Assembly (NCBI GenBank): GCA_949316495.1
Contig: OX439001.1
Location: 31,386,964 to 31,450,963 of the forward strand
DNA length: 64,000 nt
From: Amphiduros pacificus
Lineage: Eukaryota > Annelida > Polychaeta > Phyllodocida > Hesionidae
Reading direction: 5' to 3'
Below are positions 21,850 through 32,525 of the stretch, one piece after another. A model generated the notes under the pieces. That model searched no databases. It saw only the letters and a list, made by a program, of their open reading frames with translations, and was not told the origin of the DNA. Position numbers and translations under genes: made by a program. Position 1 is the first letter of the stretch; the number at the start of each line of letters is the position of its first letter.

Positions 21850-24200
21850 AAATAAACCAGTCACATTTGCGCCAAATTCAGTAAAGATGCCCGGCCGATG
21901 GGTATTTTTTTAAATAAAATCGGCCAGTAGTTCAGATCACCGTGAGCTCATTGGCTAAATGTGGGCATTTTTAAGAGTCGTAAAAAAGTGGCCGGCGTTT
22001 TCATGATGTCGTCTCACCAAACGTCACCCTAAATACACGGCAGGCTCCCGGCAGTGTCCCGCGAGCGTATCTTAAGATTATTTTAGGGCTGTTGGTGGCA
22101 TCGTATGATGAAAATAGATTTTTTTAAAGTCTATTTGTTGCCAGATGATCGTCAGATGATTCTTAGGGCTCCCTTCGATATCCTACAGACGTCTGTTTCA
22201 TTTACCAAACGTCTTTAGGGTGTCTTAAAGACGTCTGTTGGATGATACAGTCGATTTATGATATCCTGAAGAGTCCGGTGAATGGGTATTGTTGACAATT
22301 CGGCTGGCAAGCCAGGGAGCCGATCAGGACACTGGGAGTTTATCAGCCACAATTGTATTATCTTTGGGCTGCTGGTGGCATCGCAGGTGAAAATGTTTTT
22401 TTCTTTATTTTATGTGTTCCTAGATCATCGTAATATAGTTTTGCGATATGCTAGCGATAATCCTAAAGGCTTCCTATGATATCCTCCAGACGACAGTTTC
22501 TTTTATCATACGTCTTCAGGATGTCCTACAGACACCTATGTCATTCATTCTTGCACGTGAAGTAAAGTGCCCATTTATAATGTGACTATTATCATAATTT
22601 TTCACTGATAAACTCCCTGGTGCCCGGGACCCTGTGAAGCCGACAGATTCTTAAATCCGAGCCGGCACCCAGCACAAATGTGACTGAAGCAAAAGACTTG
22701 TTCAGCCACCGCAAAGTTAATGATTGTCGTACGGCATCCCCTGCCATAACTCTACAGGACAAGTCCAAATAAGAAAATCCTATTTTTACCATACGATGCC
22801 ATCAACAACCCCGAGTTAATCTTGCGATTTGCCGCTGGGACACTGATGGGATCCTGCTGTGTACTTCATGATGATTTTTGGTTAGCAGATATCACTTGCA
22901 ACTTTTATGTGGTAGCTTAAAGTTCTCGATAATACCCCTGTAATACCCCAGTCACATTTGCACTGATTTGTTTTTTCTTTTCGGCTGACAAAATCGGCTG
23001 ACAAGCCAGGGTGCCGGGAGGGCACCGGGAGATCATCGCAACAATTGGGCAGTTTTAAGACATCATACGGGTAATCGGGATGTTTAGCTGCAATAGTAAA
23101 GTTGCCGACGATTTCTTATCACCAAATGTCATCTTAATGTACACGGCAGGCTCCCGTGAGTGTCCCACAGGCACATCCTAAGATTATCTGAGGGCTACCG
23201 GTGACATCGTACATGAAAGTAGGATTTTTGTATTATTTTATCTATTCAACCATAAGTATGTTAAATGATACAGATGTGTTTAGGATAAAAGGCCCGGCGC
23301 AAATGTTGCAAAACATTTGAGCCGATTTCACTAACGGTGCCTGGTCGATGGGTATTTTTGACTAACTCGGCAGGCAAGCCAGGGAACCACCAGGATACTG
23401 GGAGATCATCTGCCACATTTGAGCAATTCATAGACAGTGTACTGGTCCAGGGAACTTTTAGTTGCAACATAAAAGTTCTTTGACCAACTGTCCTCTGAAG
23501 ATCATCTTAAACTGTTCGGCAGGCTCTCGTGAGTGTCTTTGCGGGCATATTTTAAGATTATCTTAGGACTGCCGGTGGCATCATTTAGTGAAAATACCAT
23601 TTTATTTTTATTTTATGTGTTCCCTGATCATCATCAGATAGCTTTGCGATATCCAAACGATAATCCTAGGGGCTCCCTACGATATCCTACAGATATCAGT
23701 TTCATTTATCCACCGGGAGCCCTAAGATGATCTAAAGACATACCTGCGGGACACGCCTGCCGTATGCGTATGTTTGGTTCTAAGACATGAGGGAAACGCC
23801 GGCAACTTTACTGTTCCAGATAAAAGTTCCCGATGACCCGTACAACGTTTTAAAACTGCCTAATTGTGGCCGATGATCTCCCGGTGTCCTTATGGCAATC
23901 TGAACTGCCGGCCACTTTTGTAAAAATACCCATCGGCCAGGCATCTTACAGTATATGAAATCGGCGCAAATGTGACTGATGCATTAGCCGGCAACTGGCC
24001 CAAATGTGTCTGATGCATTAGCCGGCAACTGGCCCAAATGTGTATGGCCCAAATGTGTCTTAGAATAAGCCGATTGTTTCAAATAATCTTGTGTCCTCAT
24101 GGCTTACTGGCTTGCCGGCAAATTTTGTCAAAAAGCCAAAAAGACCATTGCCCGGTCGCCTTGGCTAAAATCAGCGCAAATGTGACTGGAGTATTTGCCA
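21850..24200. mobile_element. Cluster of nested inverted-repeat elements (unclassified TIR family)
   Basis: At least six partial copies of one element lie head-to-head or overlapping. The end motif 'cagtcacatttgcgcc' occurs forward at 21858 and 22939 and reversed near 22670, 23962 and 24180. Inner landmarks recur in both orientations: 'gatgggtattttt', 'ggcaagccaggg', 'gggagatcatc', 'cacggcaggctcccg' and 'gccggtggcatcgta'. Approximate copies: 21850-22230 (+), 22255-22560 (+), 22590-22700 (-), 22935-23260 (+), 23285-23720 (+), 23740-23975 (-), 24060-24200 (-). No transposase ORF is present, so these are non-autonomous; copies inserted into each other or were rearranged. Confidence 0.7.
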
Positions 24201-24457
24201 GATCCAGACCCATGAACATATGAATATGGTCACTGCAGGTAGAAAAAAACCACATATATGTATATTCTTGAACAGAATGTTCTTGTTTATAAAAGTTAGA
24301 TGGACGAGCTCAGACAATTATAAAAAACTGTAAGATGGAGGCTACAAAGGTGGTGATTTTAAGATTTGATAATGGAATTCAAAATTCCAGAAAGTGGGCA
24401 CGAGGCCAACCCTGAGGATGCGTATGTGTGGAAATACCTATCTAATCTGATCCAACC

Positions 24458-24500
24458 AGCGCGACTAGCACAGTTGGTAGAGTGTAGGATCGGTGCCTTT
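24458..24500 (+). mobile_element. tRNA-like SINE head fragment
   Basis: 'gcgcgactagcacagttggt' followed by 'agagtgtaggat' has the D-arm and A-box pattern of a tRNA. No T-arm follows; instead the 500-bp repeat at 24500 begins. It could be the 5' head of that repeat or a separate truncated SINE. Confidence 0.4.
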
Positions 24501-24990
24501 TATGGTTATAGAGAAATAAGAAAAAAACGGTGATTCAGTAGTGGAACAGCCTGTAAATAATATCATTCCCTCGGAAACTTACAATTTTTGCGCCCCCTGT
24601 TGTTTAATTGCTTATAATAATATTTGCAAAGAACTACAAGTCATTGTCACACCCCTAAGCATTGGATTATAGTATTGTATGGGACACTATTAGATCACAG
24701 GCTTTTTGGATTTTTGTACAAGTGATCTCAGATTTGGGCAGAAATATTAATTAAGGTAAGGCGAGGTTAAGTTTTGAAACAATGAATTGGATGGCACAGA
24801 TCAGAAATATCCACACCTCAGGTTCATAAAAGTAAAATTGATAACTTTATACATGGAATGAATATGATTTCATCCAAGGTTGTGATTACAGCTCTCATCC
24901 ATTTAGTTGTATATGATTAAAGGGAGAATTGACATTGCATTGATCACACATTATAACACTCTCTTAGCTTTTCAGATTCCCTATGATTAA
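24500..24990 (+). repeat. Dispersed ~490-bp repeat, copy 1
   Basis: Matches 59170-59685 in the same orientation over its full length with moderate divergence and a few indels. Shared blocks include 'ttttgcgccccctgttgtt', 'gtacaagtgatctcagattt', 'gggcagaaatattaattaag', 'atcagaaatatccacacctc' and 'ttagcttttcagattccct'. There is no ORF and no obvious terminal inverted repeats. The family is unassigned. Confidence 0.85.
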
Positions 24991-25125
24991 AAGGCTCGAA
25001 AGTCGAGCTGATATGGCCATAGTTGCTAAAAGGGTCGTGAAAACACCATTTCACATGTTTTTCTAATCTGATCCATAGTTTAGGAAAAGTCATAAAGATT
25101 AGCTGCATCTCTCTTATATTATGAC

Positions 25126-25398
25126 TTTGTTTGTTTGGGGTGTTATTTCACTTTCACCTTTATGTCAGTTATTTCATGATGAGACCTACTTGTAGCACAT
25201 ATTACGAGGTTTACTGAAATGTCATATCGGAGGTCCTTGACATGACAACCCACGTGGTCACAAATTTACAAGGACACCGGAATAACCCTTCAGGCATGGT
25301 CCTCGGCTCATATGAAAGATTGCGACATGAATGGCCGGGAATCCAAACATGGCCCTTGGTTCATCACAGGGGAACTGGTGTTAATAAGCTTGTACTTT
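25126..25398 (-). mobile_element. tRNA-SINE, degraded
   Basis: Reverse-oriented copy. A GTTT tail complement at 25126-25140 is followed by 'tcatgatgagacctacttgt', 'ggtccttgacatgacaaccc' and the head remnant 'ggggaactggtgttaataag'. The D-arm end is lost. Divergence is higher than in the copies at 50061 and 51233. Confidence 0.85.
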
Positions 25399-26199
25399 TT
25401 ACAACTGCCCTTCGGCCCATATCATATAACGTATTCAATTCACTGCATTGTATATTTCACACACATGAGTTTGGAAATATGACCATACATGTGCCCACTG
25501 GCTGTTAACCATTGCAAACTGTCCCCTATGTTTTCAAAATAATCATAACAAGTATTTAAAGGAATATATTTTAAATTTATGTCATTTCGACCCATATCTA
25601 ATATGTCAGCTTTTTTATTACAAATAATAAAAATGTACGGTGATGTATTTATATTTTGTTTCTTCACATCAGAGCACCTTAATTCTTATCCACCAATGTT
25701 TATTCTGACTGAAGGATTTCAATATTTCTGACCAATTTCCTCTGCGCCATATTATTGATTACTGGCCTTTTCAATATTCTGATTTGAGTCAAATTTGCAG
25801 TTTAAAAGTTTGAAATCATCATTCGATGCTTGATCTTGGTCATTCTATATTCTGTTAGTGGTGAAGACATCCTGGAGTCTCGTGTAAGCTGGTCTTCATG
25901 TTGGCCTTTTTCTGTTGAATGCTGATATAAAGTGGCACAGGCTGTCTCCGCCAACTTCCCTAATCCTGATCAATTTTCTTTCTATTTAATAAAACCTTGT
26001 AATGAACACATATGATTTGGCAAAGCTAGACAGATTGATTTATATCATCAAATACAATTCACTACTTTTCCAACCGCTTGCACTCACAAATACAAATTAA
26101 AATTCATTACATACATATATAAAAAAGCATGAACGTGATCAGAGAGGAAGGGTTGTCTGCCCCCTGACGGACGCTAAACCAGACGCTAAACCATTAAGT
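25399..26199. other. Intergenic DNA, no gene seen
   Basis: AT-rich with no recognisable feature. Confidence 0.4.
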
Positions 26200-26580
26200 T
26201 ACAATAGTGAGAGATAACTGCGCGAGTGGAGACAGCTGCATGAGTGAGAGATAGCTGCATGTGTGTGAGCTGCAAAAGTAGGAGATAGCTACATAAGTGA
26301 GAGATGGATACAATAATGAGAGACAGCTGCATAATTGAGATATAGCTGCACAAGTGATAGATGGATACAACAGTGAAACAACTACATAAATGAGAGGTAG
26401 CTACAACAGTGATAGTTACAACAGTGAGATAGCTGTACATGTGAGAAATAGTTGTGATGAGACAACTGCATCCACAAATGAGAGATTGCTGCACAAATCA
26501 GAGATAACTGTATATGTGAGAAATAGCTGCATATGTGAGATATAGCTGTGTAAGTTAGAGATAGCTGCACAAGTGAAATA
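26200..26580. repeat. Degenerate 19-bp minisatellite, array 2
   Basis: About 18 diverged units of 'agtgagagatagctgca' type, the same unit as at 17986-18560, with intervening insertions. It lies about 8 kb from the first array, in the same orientation. Confidence 0.85.
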
Positions 26581-27104
26581 TTCCACCCCCCCAATCTTAG
26601 GTACTAGAAAACAATATCTCTGAAGGTATTTGAGTTCACTCGTTAAGTGCCGAAGGTTTGTAATAATTTGTACGTCCTAGTTTCTTTGGCTACGCATATG
26701 ATCTATAGGACAATGTTTATCCAGCCATACCGACCAAGTATAGAAAACTAGGTGTAATTGTATTAAAACATTTGTGAAGCAAATTTAACATGTCGGAGTA
26801 ATTTGCCTCGAGCACATTTACCGTGCGAGTCACTTCCGGCGCAAGTGCGGATAGGTCAGGGGCTTCAGTGAGAACCTTTTAACATGTTTTGCTTGATTTA
26901 TACTTTCGTTAGTTTTTATGATCTTGACGATGTCCATCAATAAATGGTATTATTCAAAAGAGATGCTTTCAGCAATTTCATGGAATAAATTCTAATAAAT
27001 GGAGATCACTTCCATGTATGGATGTTTAAGCAGAATACTATCTCTGCATATACACATAAATGACAAATTATTGATTCAAAAAAATATTCTCGAATTGTAT
27101 CTGA
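26581..27104. other. Intergenic DNA, no gene seen
   Basis: No feature recognised. The right edge is the truncation point of the LINE that follows. Confidence 0.4.
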
Positions 27105-28376
27105 TGAAATATTTTGCGTGCAGACAATCGATCTTTCAATCGTTTCTCCCGCGTGAAAAGAGACGTTTCATGTGTTGTAGCTACCTCTCATTTAGATGCC
27201 ATGGACATTGATGTGGGAGTACCACAGGGTTCTCAGTTGGGACCCCTGTTATTCTCCCTTTATGTTAATGATGTACCAAACTATGTGAAACACTGTACAG
27301 TAAACCTGTTTGCTGATGACACCTGCTTGTACTATTCATCTCCAGATATCAGGGAAATTCAAAACATGTTACAAAAAGATATGGACAATCTCAATGTATG
27401 GCTAAAAGAAAATAGTTTAGTACTCAATGTAAAGAAAACAAAGGTCATGTTAATTGGAACATCTGCAAGACTGAAGAAGCAATGTATAGAGGTATTTGTT
27501 GATGGTGAGATGATACAACAGGTGGAATACTTCAAGTACTTAGGGGTAACATTAGACAGTCATTTGCAGTGGGATAAACATCTAGACACAATAGCTGCAA
27601 AAGCAAAGTACAAGATTATGTTAATGAGAAAAAACAAAGCATATGTAAACATAGATTTGTTGAAACTCATGTATATAGGACTAATCAGACCATGCATAGA
27701 ATACTGTGGCTCCTTATTTACAGATCTAAACATAAACCAATGTAGAAGATTAGAAGGCCTTCAAAATGATGCCATGAGGGTTATTCTTGGCAGAAGCAGA
27801 AGGGAATATGGCACCACAATGAGAACTGAGTTACAGATTCCCACTCTTGAATCGAGACGAAAAGTTAAACTTGTCACAGTTGTATATAAGGCAATAAATG
27901 ATAACAGCACACAATATCTCCATGACACTCTACTGAAAAATGTGTATGATAATAAAACAAGAAGCAAAGGCCTGATAGTTCCAAAGTGTAAGATCGAAAC
28001 ATACAAGAGATCATATGATTATCAGTCAGTATCAGTATGGAACACATTAACTGAAAAAACAAAGGCAGCAAACAGTGTTGAATGTTTCAAGACAAATGCT
28101 AGGAAAGAGATACTGACATATCACAGAGTAAACAAGTAACTTAAACTGGTTTTAATCTAATGCATATGTATTATATGTGACATGATGGTATTTTAATGTA
28201 TTTTATGTTCTTATGTTTTATGTTTTTAATTGCCATTTTAAAGGGTTTTAACTGTGTATCTCTAGTCATAAGTGTGAATGTATGTATGACTGTGAGAGTG
28301 CTGGACGTATATGAAAACCAGTGTAAACTGATATGCCTTCCAGAATAAAGATGTTTTATAATATAATAATAATAAT
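27105..28376 (+). mobile_element. 5'-truncated LINE (CR1/Jockey-like)
   Basis: Only the 3' part of a non-LTR retrotransposon: the last RT motifs, the C-terminal domain, and a 3' UTR of about 235 bp ending in a polyadenylation-like 'aataaag' and a (TAA)n tail at 28352-28376. The 5' truncation near 27105, inside the RT domain, is the usual result of incomplete reverse transcription. The sequence differs clearly from the LINEs at 10730 and 46250, so this is a third family. Confidence 0.9.
27114..28139 (+). pseudogene. LINE ORF2 C-terminal half (RT palm to end)
   Basis: A single open frame of 341 codons with no stop. From about 27207 it shows 'GVPQGSQLGPLLFSLYVND', then the catalytic FADD at 27309-27320, 'YFKYLGVTLD' (RT thumb start), and the LINE C-terminal pattern 'GLIRPCIEYC', 'LQNDAMRVILG' and 'SVWNTL'. 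The endonuclease and the first RT motifs are missing through 5' truncation, so it cannot transpose by itself. The first ~17 codons are flanking DNA. An intact remaining frame points to a young insertion. Confidence 0.9.
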
Positions 28377-28439
28377 GAAGCTGTCAACAAATTTCACCTT
28401 AGTTGTACAACCGGCAATTCTCCAGGAACCTTACAAGAT

Positions 28440-28565
28440 AACTGGCCATCCGAATTGGAATAGATTAAAATGAATTAAATAGATTAGAATGGATTGAAAT
28501 AGATTAGAATGGATTATATTGGAATAGATCACACGAGAATAGATAAGACAATGTTAAAATAGAGG
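28440..28565. repeat. Degenerate 'gaatagatta' short-period repeat
   Basis: Repeats of 'aatagattagaatggatt' type with shifting length. Probably a decayed microsatellite. Confidence 0.6.
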
Positions 28566-28963
28566 TAAGATCAGTATGTTATTGTTATGAGGTTTTTATT
28601 AGATTCAATCAATGTGAAATAGACGAATTTTGATTTAATTTTGATATGTGCTGTTAAACTTTTACTGGTGAAAATATATTCTGTCTGAAAGAATCATACT
28701 AAAAAATCATGACTAATAATTAGCAAACCATTCACCGGTGATTTAATATCACCTCTAGTGTCATAAATCCTGTCAGTTTCATCTCGCATCTCTAAATCTG
28801 ATAAATACAGACTATCTGGTCGAACTATAAACAGTAACAGAACCATAGAGGTTCCTTGGATCCATATGTAATGATTTTATAATAAAGAAAGAGACATGAT
28901 AAACTTGAATAAGAGACAAACAATATTGATTAACTGATCGATAGAAGACTAGCTTTATTCTAT
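28566..28963. other. Intergenic DNA, no gene seen
   Basis: No recognisable signal. Confidence 0.4.
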
Positions 28964-29071
28964 GTTCATAGAATCTGCGAGGCCGTTCTAAGTTCATAGA
29001 ATCTGCGAGGCCGTTCTAAGTTCATAGAATCTGCGAGGCCGTTCTAAGTTCATAGAATCTGCGAGGCCGTT
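28964..29071. repeat. 28-bp tandem repeat, 3.9 copies
   Basis: Near-perfect copies of a 28-bp unit containing 'gttcatagaatctgcgagg'. Its GC content is higher than the flanks. The copies are identical, so the duplication is recent. Confidence 0.95.
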
Positions 29072-29469
29072 GGAGGATTTAGAATACTTGAAGGAAGGTT
29101 ACATATCCTAGATCGCAAATTCTCCAGCATAACTAATTAGGAGTTGTAAGTATTGATTTATTTAGGTAACAAGTTTAGAAGCATTAGTTTATGTCCCTGT
29201 GAGAAAGAATACGCAATGTATATGAGGTTGCTTAACCCAAGTAAAATATATATCTATTTAGATATATTAACGCCATGGTTTTAAACAAAATATATTCTGC
29301 TACAACAAAATATACAATAAAAAGCAATCAGAGATTGTTAGCTGTACCATCCTGTGTAGAACATTAGGCACAAAAAACGTTCGTTTTCTGACTCGAATCT
29401 ACACGGATCACGGAATACCAGTTTGCAATGTCATAAAAATACTGTATTTTTCACCTGTCTTCATTTATC

Positions 29470-30330
29470 TGATTGCCAAACTTTCTTTTTATTTCCAAGC
29501 AGTACACTTGAAAAGGAGTGAATCTGTTCGGATCAAATTTTCTGCTCGCTAAAAGAGCCTGTTGTGTTATCTACAGAACTAATTTATTGTCTTGCCTGTC
29601 ATTTGTCATCAAAACCTTTTTTCAGAAAAATTAAGACATAATTACAATTTTGAAAGAAATATAGTTGTAAATTTATCTTATAATTCAAATATTGTTATGT
29701 TAAGATATTGATTAATGTTCCTGATGCTTTGATTTTTATTTCGAATGTATTCGTATACTGTAAAGGTACCAATAACCACAAGGCACTGTATATCGGTTAT
29801 TTTCTCATCTTCCACTTGTAGGCATTCATTGAAAAGAACCATCAATTCCCTTTTAATGCCATATTCAATCACTTTTAAGGAGATATATAAAATGTGACAA
29901 GAAAGAAAATACCTGTTATTTAAAAGTGAAATAGATTTATGATATTTAACATGACATGTACTTCCCTTAAGAGAAATCAAGCACATTCTCAACTTGCATT
30001 TGGCCATCTTAATTTCTGTTATGAGTGAACTCATTGAGTACATATCAACTCATTAGCTCCCTATGAAACAAATATCCTACCAGACTACTTTCCATATGGC
30101 TTCTCCAGAAAATTATGCCCACCCAAGTCGTTGACTTTCTTTGTTTCATTACAATTTTCTGTTTTATGAGTTCAAGTTAGATGTATAAAACAAGTTAAAT
30201 GTATGTCTGGACATTATATGACACACCTCATATTCAATGTAAATAATTACATGCTAACCTACCTGCAGAGAATAAACTAAAACTGGTGTCTTGGAGTTAA
30301 ATGAGACATGAGGTATAGATATCTACTTTT
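29470..30330 (+). repeat. Dispersed repeat, longest copy
   Basis: The right part (29996-30330) matches 53570-53880: 'gagtgaactcattgag', 'acatatcaac', 'gactactttcc', 'cttctccagaaaa', 'tgactttctttgtt', 'ttttatgagtt', and 'taaatgagac' before the end. The left part (29470-29740) weakly matches 136-400. No long ORF or structural ends are visible, and the family is unassigned. Confidence 0.65.
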
Positions 30331-30515
30331 GATCTATTTGCATAACTTTTGATATCATCTTAGATAAACCTGTTTTTGGAAAATTATAGTTTGTACATTT
30401 AACTTAGGCTGCTGTGTGAAATTACTGAATATCTTCCTTTATGAAATAACTTAAGTGATAAAGATGTTTACTATTTGTGTAATTTGCAAGTGAGAAAGTC
30501 AAATCACACTTTTCA

Positions 30516-30662
<147 letters not shown>

Positions 30663-30844
30663 CAAATGGAGAAAAAAAATACTAAAAATAAAGTAAATGT
30701 TTTTATACAGAAATCAACGATGGCATCAACATATTTGGGTTTAGTTTGAGCAATGACACGTAAGCAAAGAAACCGTCTAACTTAATTGAGCTAATTTCAA
30801 ATTTTATGCAATGCTGTTACCCTAAAGTTCATACAAACTTCATG

Positions 30845-30920
30845 GGTAATATGTGGCTAAGTGTTTAAGAGGTTTGTCTTCTATGCTAAAGGTGCATGGT
30901 TCAAATTCCTGTTGGGAAAA
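30845..30920 (+). mobile_element. tRNA-like SINE head, second family
   Basis: 'gtggctaagtgtttaagagg', then 'ctatgctaaaggtgcatggt' and B-box 'ggttcaaattcc'. Layout and length fit a Leu/Ser-type tRNA with a longer variable arm, but the acceptor stem does not pair. It is probably a SINE head or tRNA pseudogene; the body downstream is not recognisable. Confidence 0.5.
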
Positions 30921-31269
30921 GTACTATTTTGATGCTGAAGGTGAAATCGTCACATTTGCGTTCTGTATGAGTTATACGCACGTCATAAAACATAACCTGC
31001 AAATGTAGAAGAGTATTAAATAATAGAAATGCCTTAATACCAAAAAAAGATGAACAATATTTATTGCTGGTCTACTTAAGCAATATGCACGTTAGAAGAA
31101 TTATTATTTTTTTACAAATAGAATTTAATTATCATTATTGTAGTTTATTTTGCTAACACAGAAAATATGAATAATAACGACTTCAAAGAGAAAACAAATA
31201 TGAAATCTTCATATTGGGTAAATGTTAGAATTGAATATTGTTTTCATCTTCATATTTGGAAAGAGGACA

Positions 31270-31519
31270 AGTTCCTCTGTGGTGATTCAAAGGTCGTGGG
31301 CTTGATGTCTGGCCCTGCCGAGATTGAACTCATGATACAATTTCCCAAAAGGGTTAACCTGTTGTCCTTGTAAATCTGTGACTGGGTGGGTTGTCATGTC
31401 AAGGACCTGTGACATGACAATTCAGTGAGGCAGCACTATATCTGTTACAAGTAGGTTTCATCACGAAATAACTGAAATAATGTTGAAAGTGATGTAAAAC
31501 CCCAAACAAACAAACAAAC
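31270..31519 (+). mobile_element. tRNA-SINE, truncated head
   Basis: Starts inside the head hairpin ('gttcctctgtggtgattcaa'). It keeps the T-arm in altered form ('gtgggcttgatgtct'), a body with a small deletion, and a clean (CAAA)n tail. It lies directly before another copy of the same family. Confidence 0.9.
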
Positions 31520-31533
31520 CATGGGAAGGCAGG

Positions 31534-31830
31534 CCATGGGCTGTGGCACAGTTGCCAGCTTCTTAGCACCAGATCCAAAGATCATGGGTTCGATCCCCGG
31601 CCGTGCCAAGATTGAAATCATGATACACTTTCACACATGAGCTGAGACCCATGCCTAAAGGGCTAACCCATTTTCCTTGTAAATCTGTGACCGGGTGGGT
31701 GGTCGTGTCAAGGACCTGCGACAAGACAATTCAGTGAGGCACCACTATATCTGCTACAAGTAGGTCTCATCACGAAATGATGGAAATGATGTTGAAAGTG
31801 GCACCCCCCCAAAAAAAACCCCAAAAAACA
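31534..31830 (+). mobile_element. tRNA-SINE, second of a tandem pair
   Basis: The head has lost part of the D-arm and the inserted hairpin ('ggcacagttgccagcttctt', then 'gatccaaagatcatgggttc'). The body is complete, but the tail is corrupted to C- and A-runs ('ggcacccccccaaaaaaaac'). Confidence 0.9.
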
Positions 31831-31839
31831 ACATTTTTT

Positions 31840-32520
31840 CCAATGATTTAAAATCAAATTCACAAGTATCTGCTTTAGTAGAAACAGATTTATTATGTGA
31901 AGCATTGGTACCTACTTGTGAAGTTCGTGATGGCTTGTGGAATTTTATATGCGAACAAGCTCCATCTTTTAGGCCAAAGAGAACACATAATGAAGAAATA
32001 TTGCAACTTTTCGACCAACTTGGAAAAAACGCTGATAACAAATATTTCGCATCATATACTGGTTTAGTAGGATGCACAGCTTGTGGCACAAATGTGTCAT
32101 TGACAGCACATTCTGCACCTGTACTTTATTATGATGCAACAACAAAATGCAAGAAATCCCTTAAATCTTGGATTAAAAAAATGGATTGAAAGATCATTAA
32201 ACAGACATATCAATTTTGACTTGAGTAAAATGAAAGTAGCATCATGATACCAAGTTCGCATTAGAGTGAGATATGAAATGGCAGATCACCGTTTGGTAGC
32301 TTTTGGTTTGACATCAATTGAAATGCCCAATTTCCACCAATTGTTGTTGAGGATCATATGGTTGTAAACCAAGAACATTATACATCTGTTGGAGCAATGC
32401 AGATGGAATCTTCTCATTTCATTGCTATTGTTAAGCAAGGTGATAGATATACAGTAATTGATGACTGTAAGAATGATTGTTCCACTTTTCCTGCTGCTAC
32501 AGTGTCACGAAATTCAACAT
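31840..32520 (+). pseudogene. Broken cysteine-protease-like relic (USP/USPL1-like?)
   Basis: From about 31860 an open stretch reads 'SALVETDLLCEALVPTCEV', then 'GLWNFICEQAPSFRPKRTHN', 'TGLVGCTACGTNVSLTAHSA' and 'CKKSLKSWIKKMD' up to 32187. After a broken part, a second stretch (about 32355-32515) reads 'VVNQEHYTSVGAMQMESSHF' and 'IAIVKQGDRYTVIDDCKND'. A CxxC pair followed by a His and a 'YTVIDD' strand near the C-terminus is the pattern of the last part of ubiquitin-protease-fold enzymes, perhaps the USPL1/SUMO-isopeptidase group. No N-terminal catalytic Cys box is seen. No introns were recognised, so it may be a retrocopy or part of an unknown mobile element. Assignment is by pattern memory only. 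Confidence 0.35.
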
Positions 32521-32525
32521 AGCAA

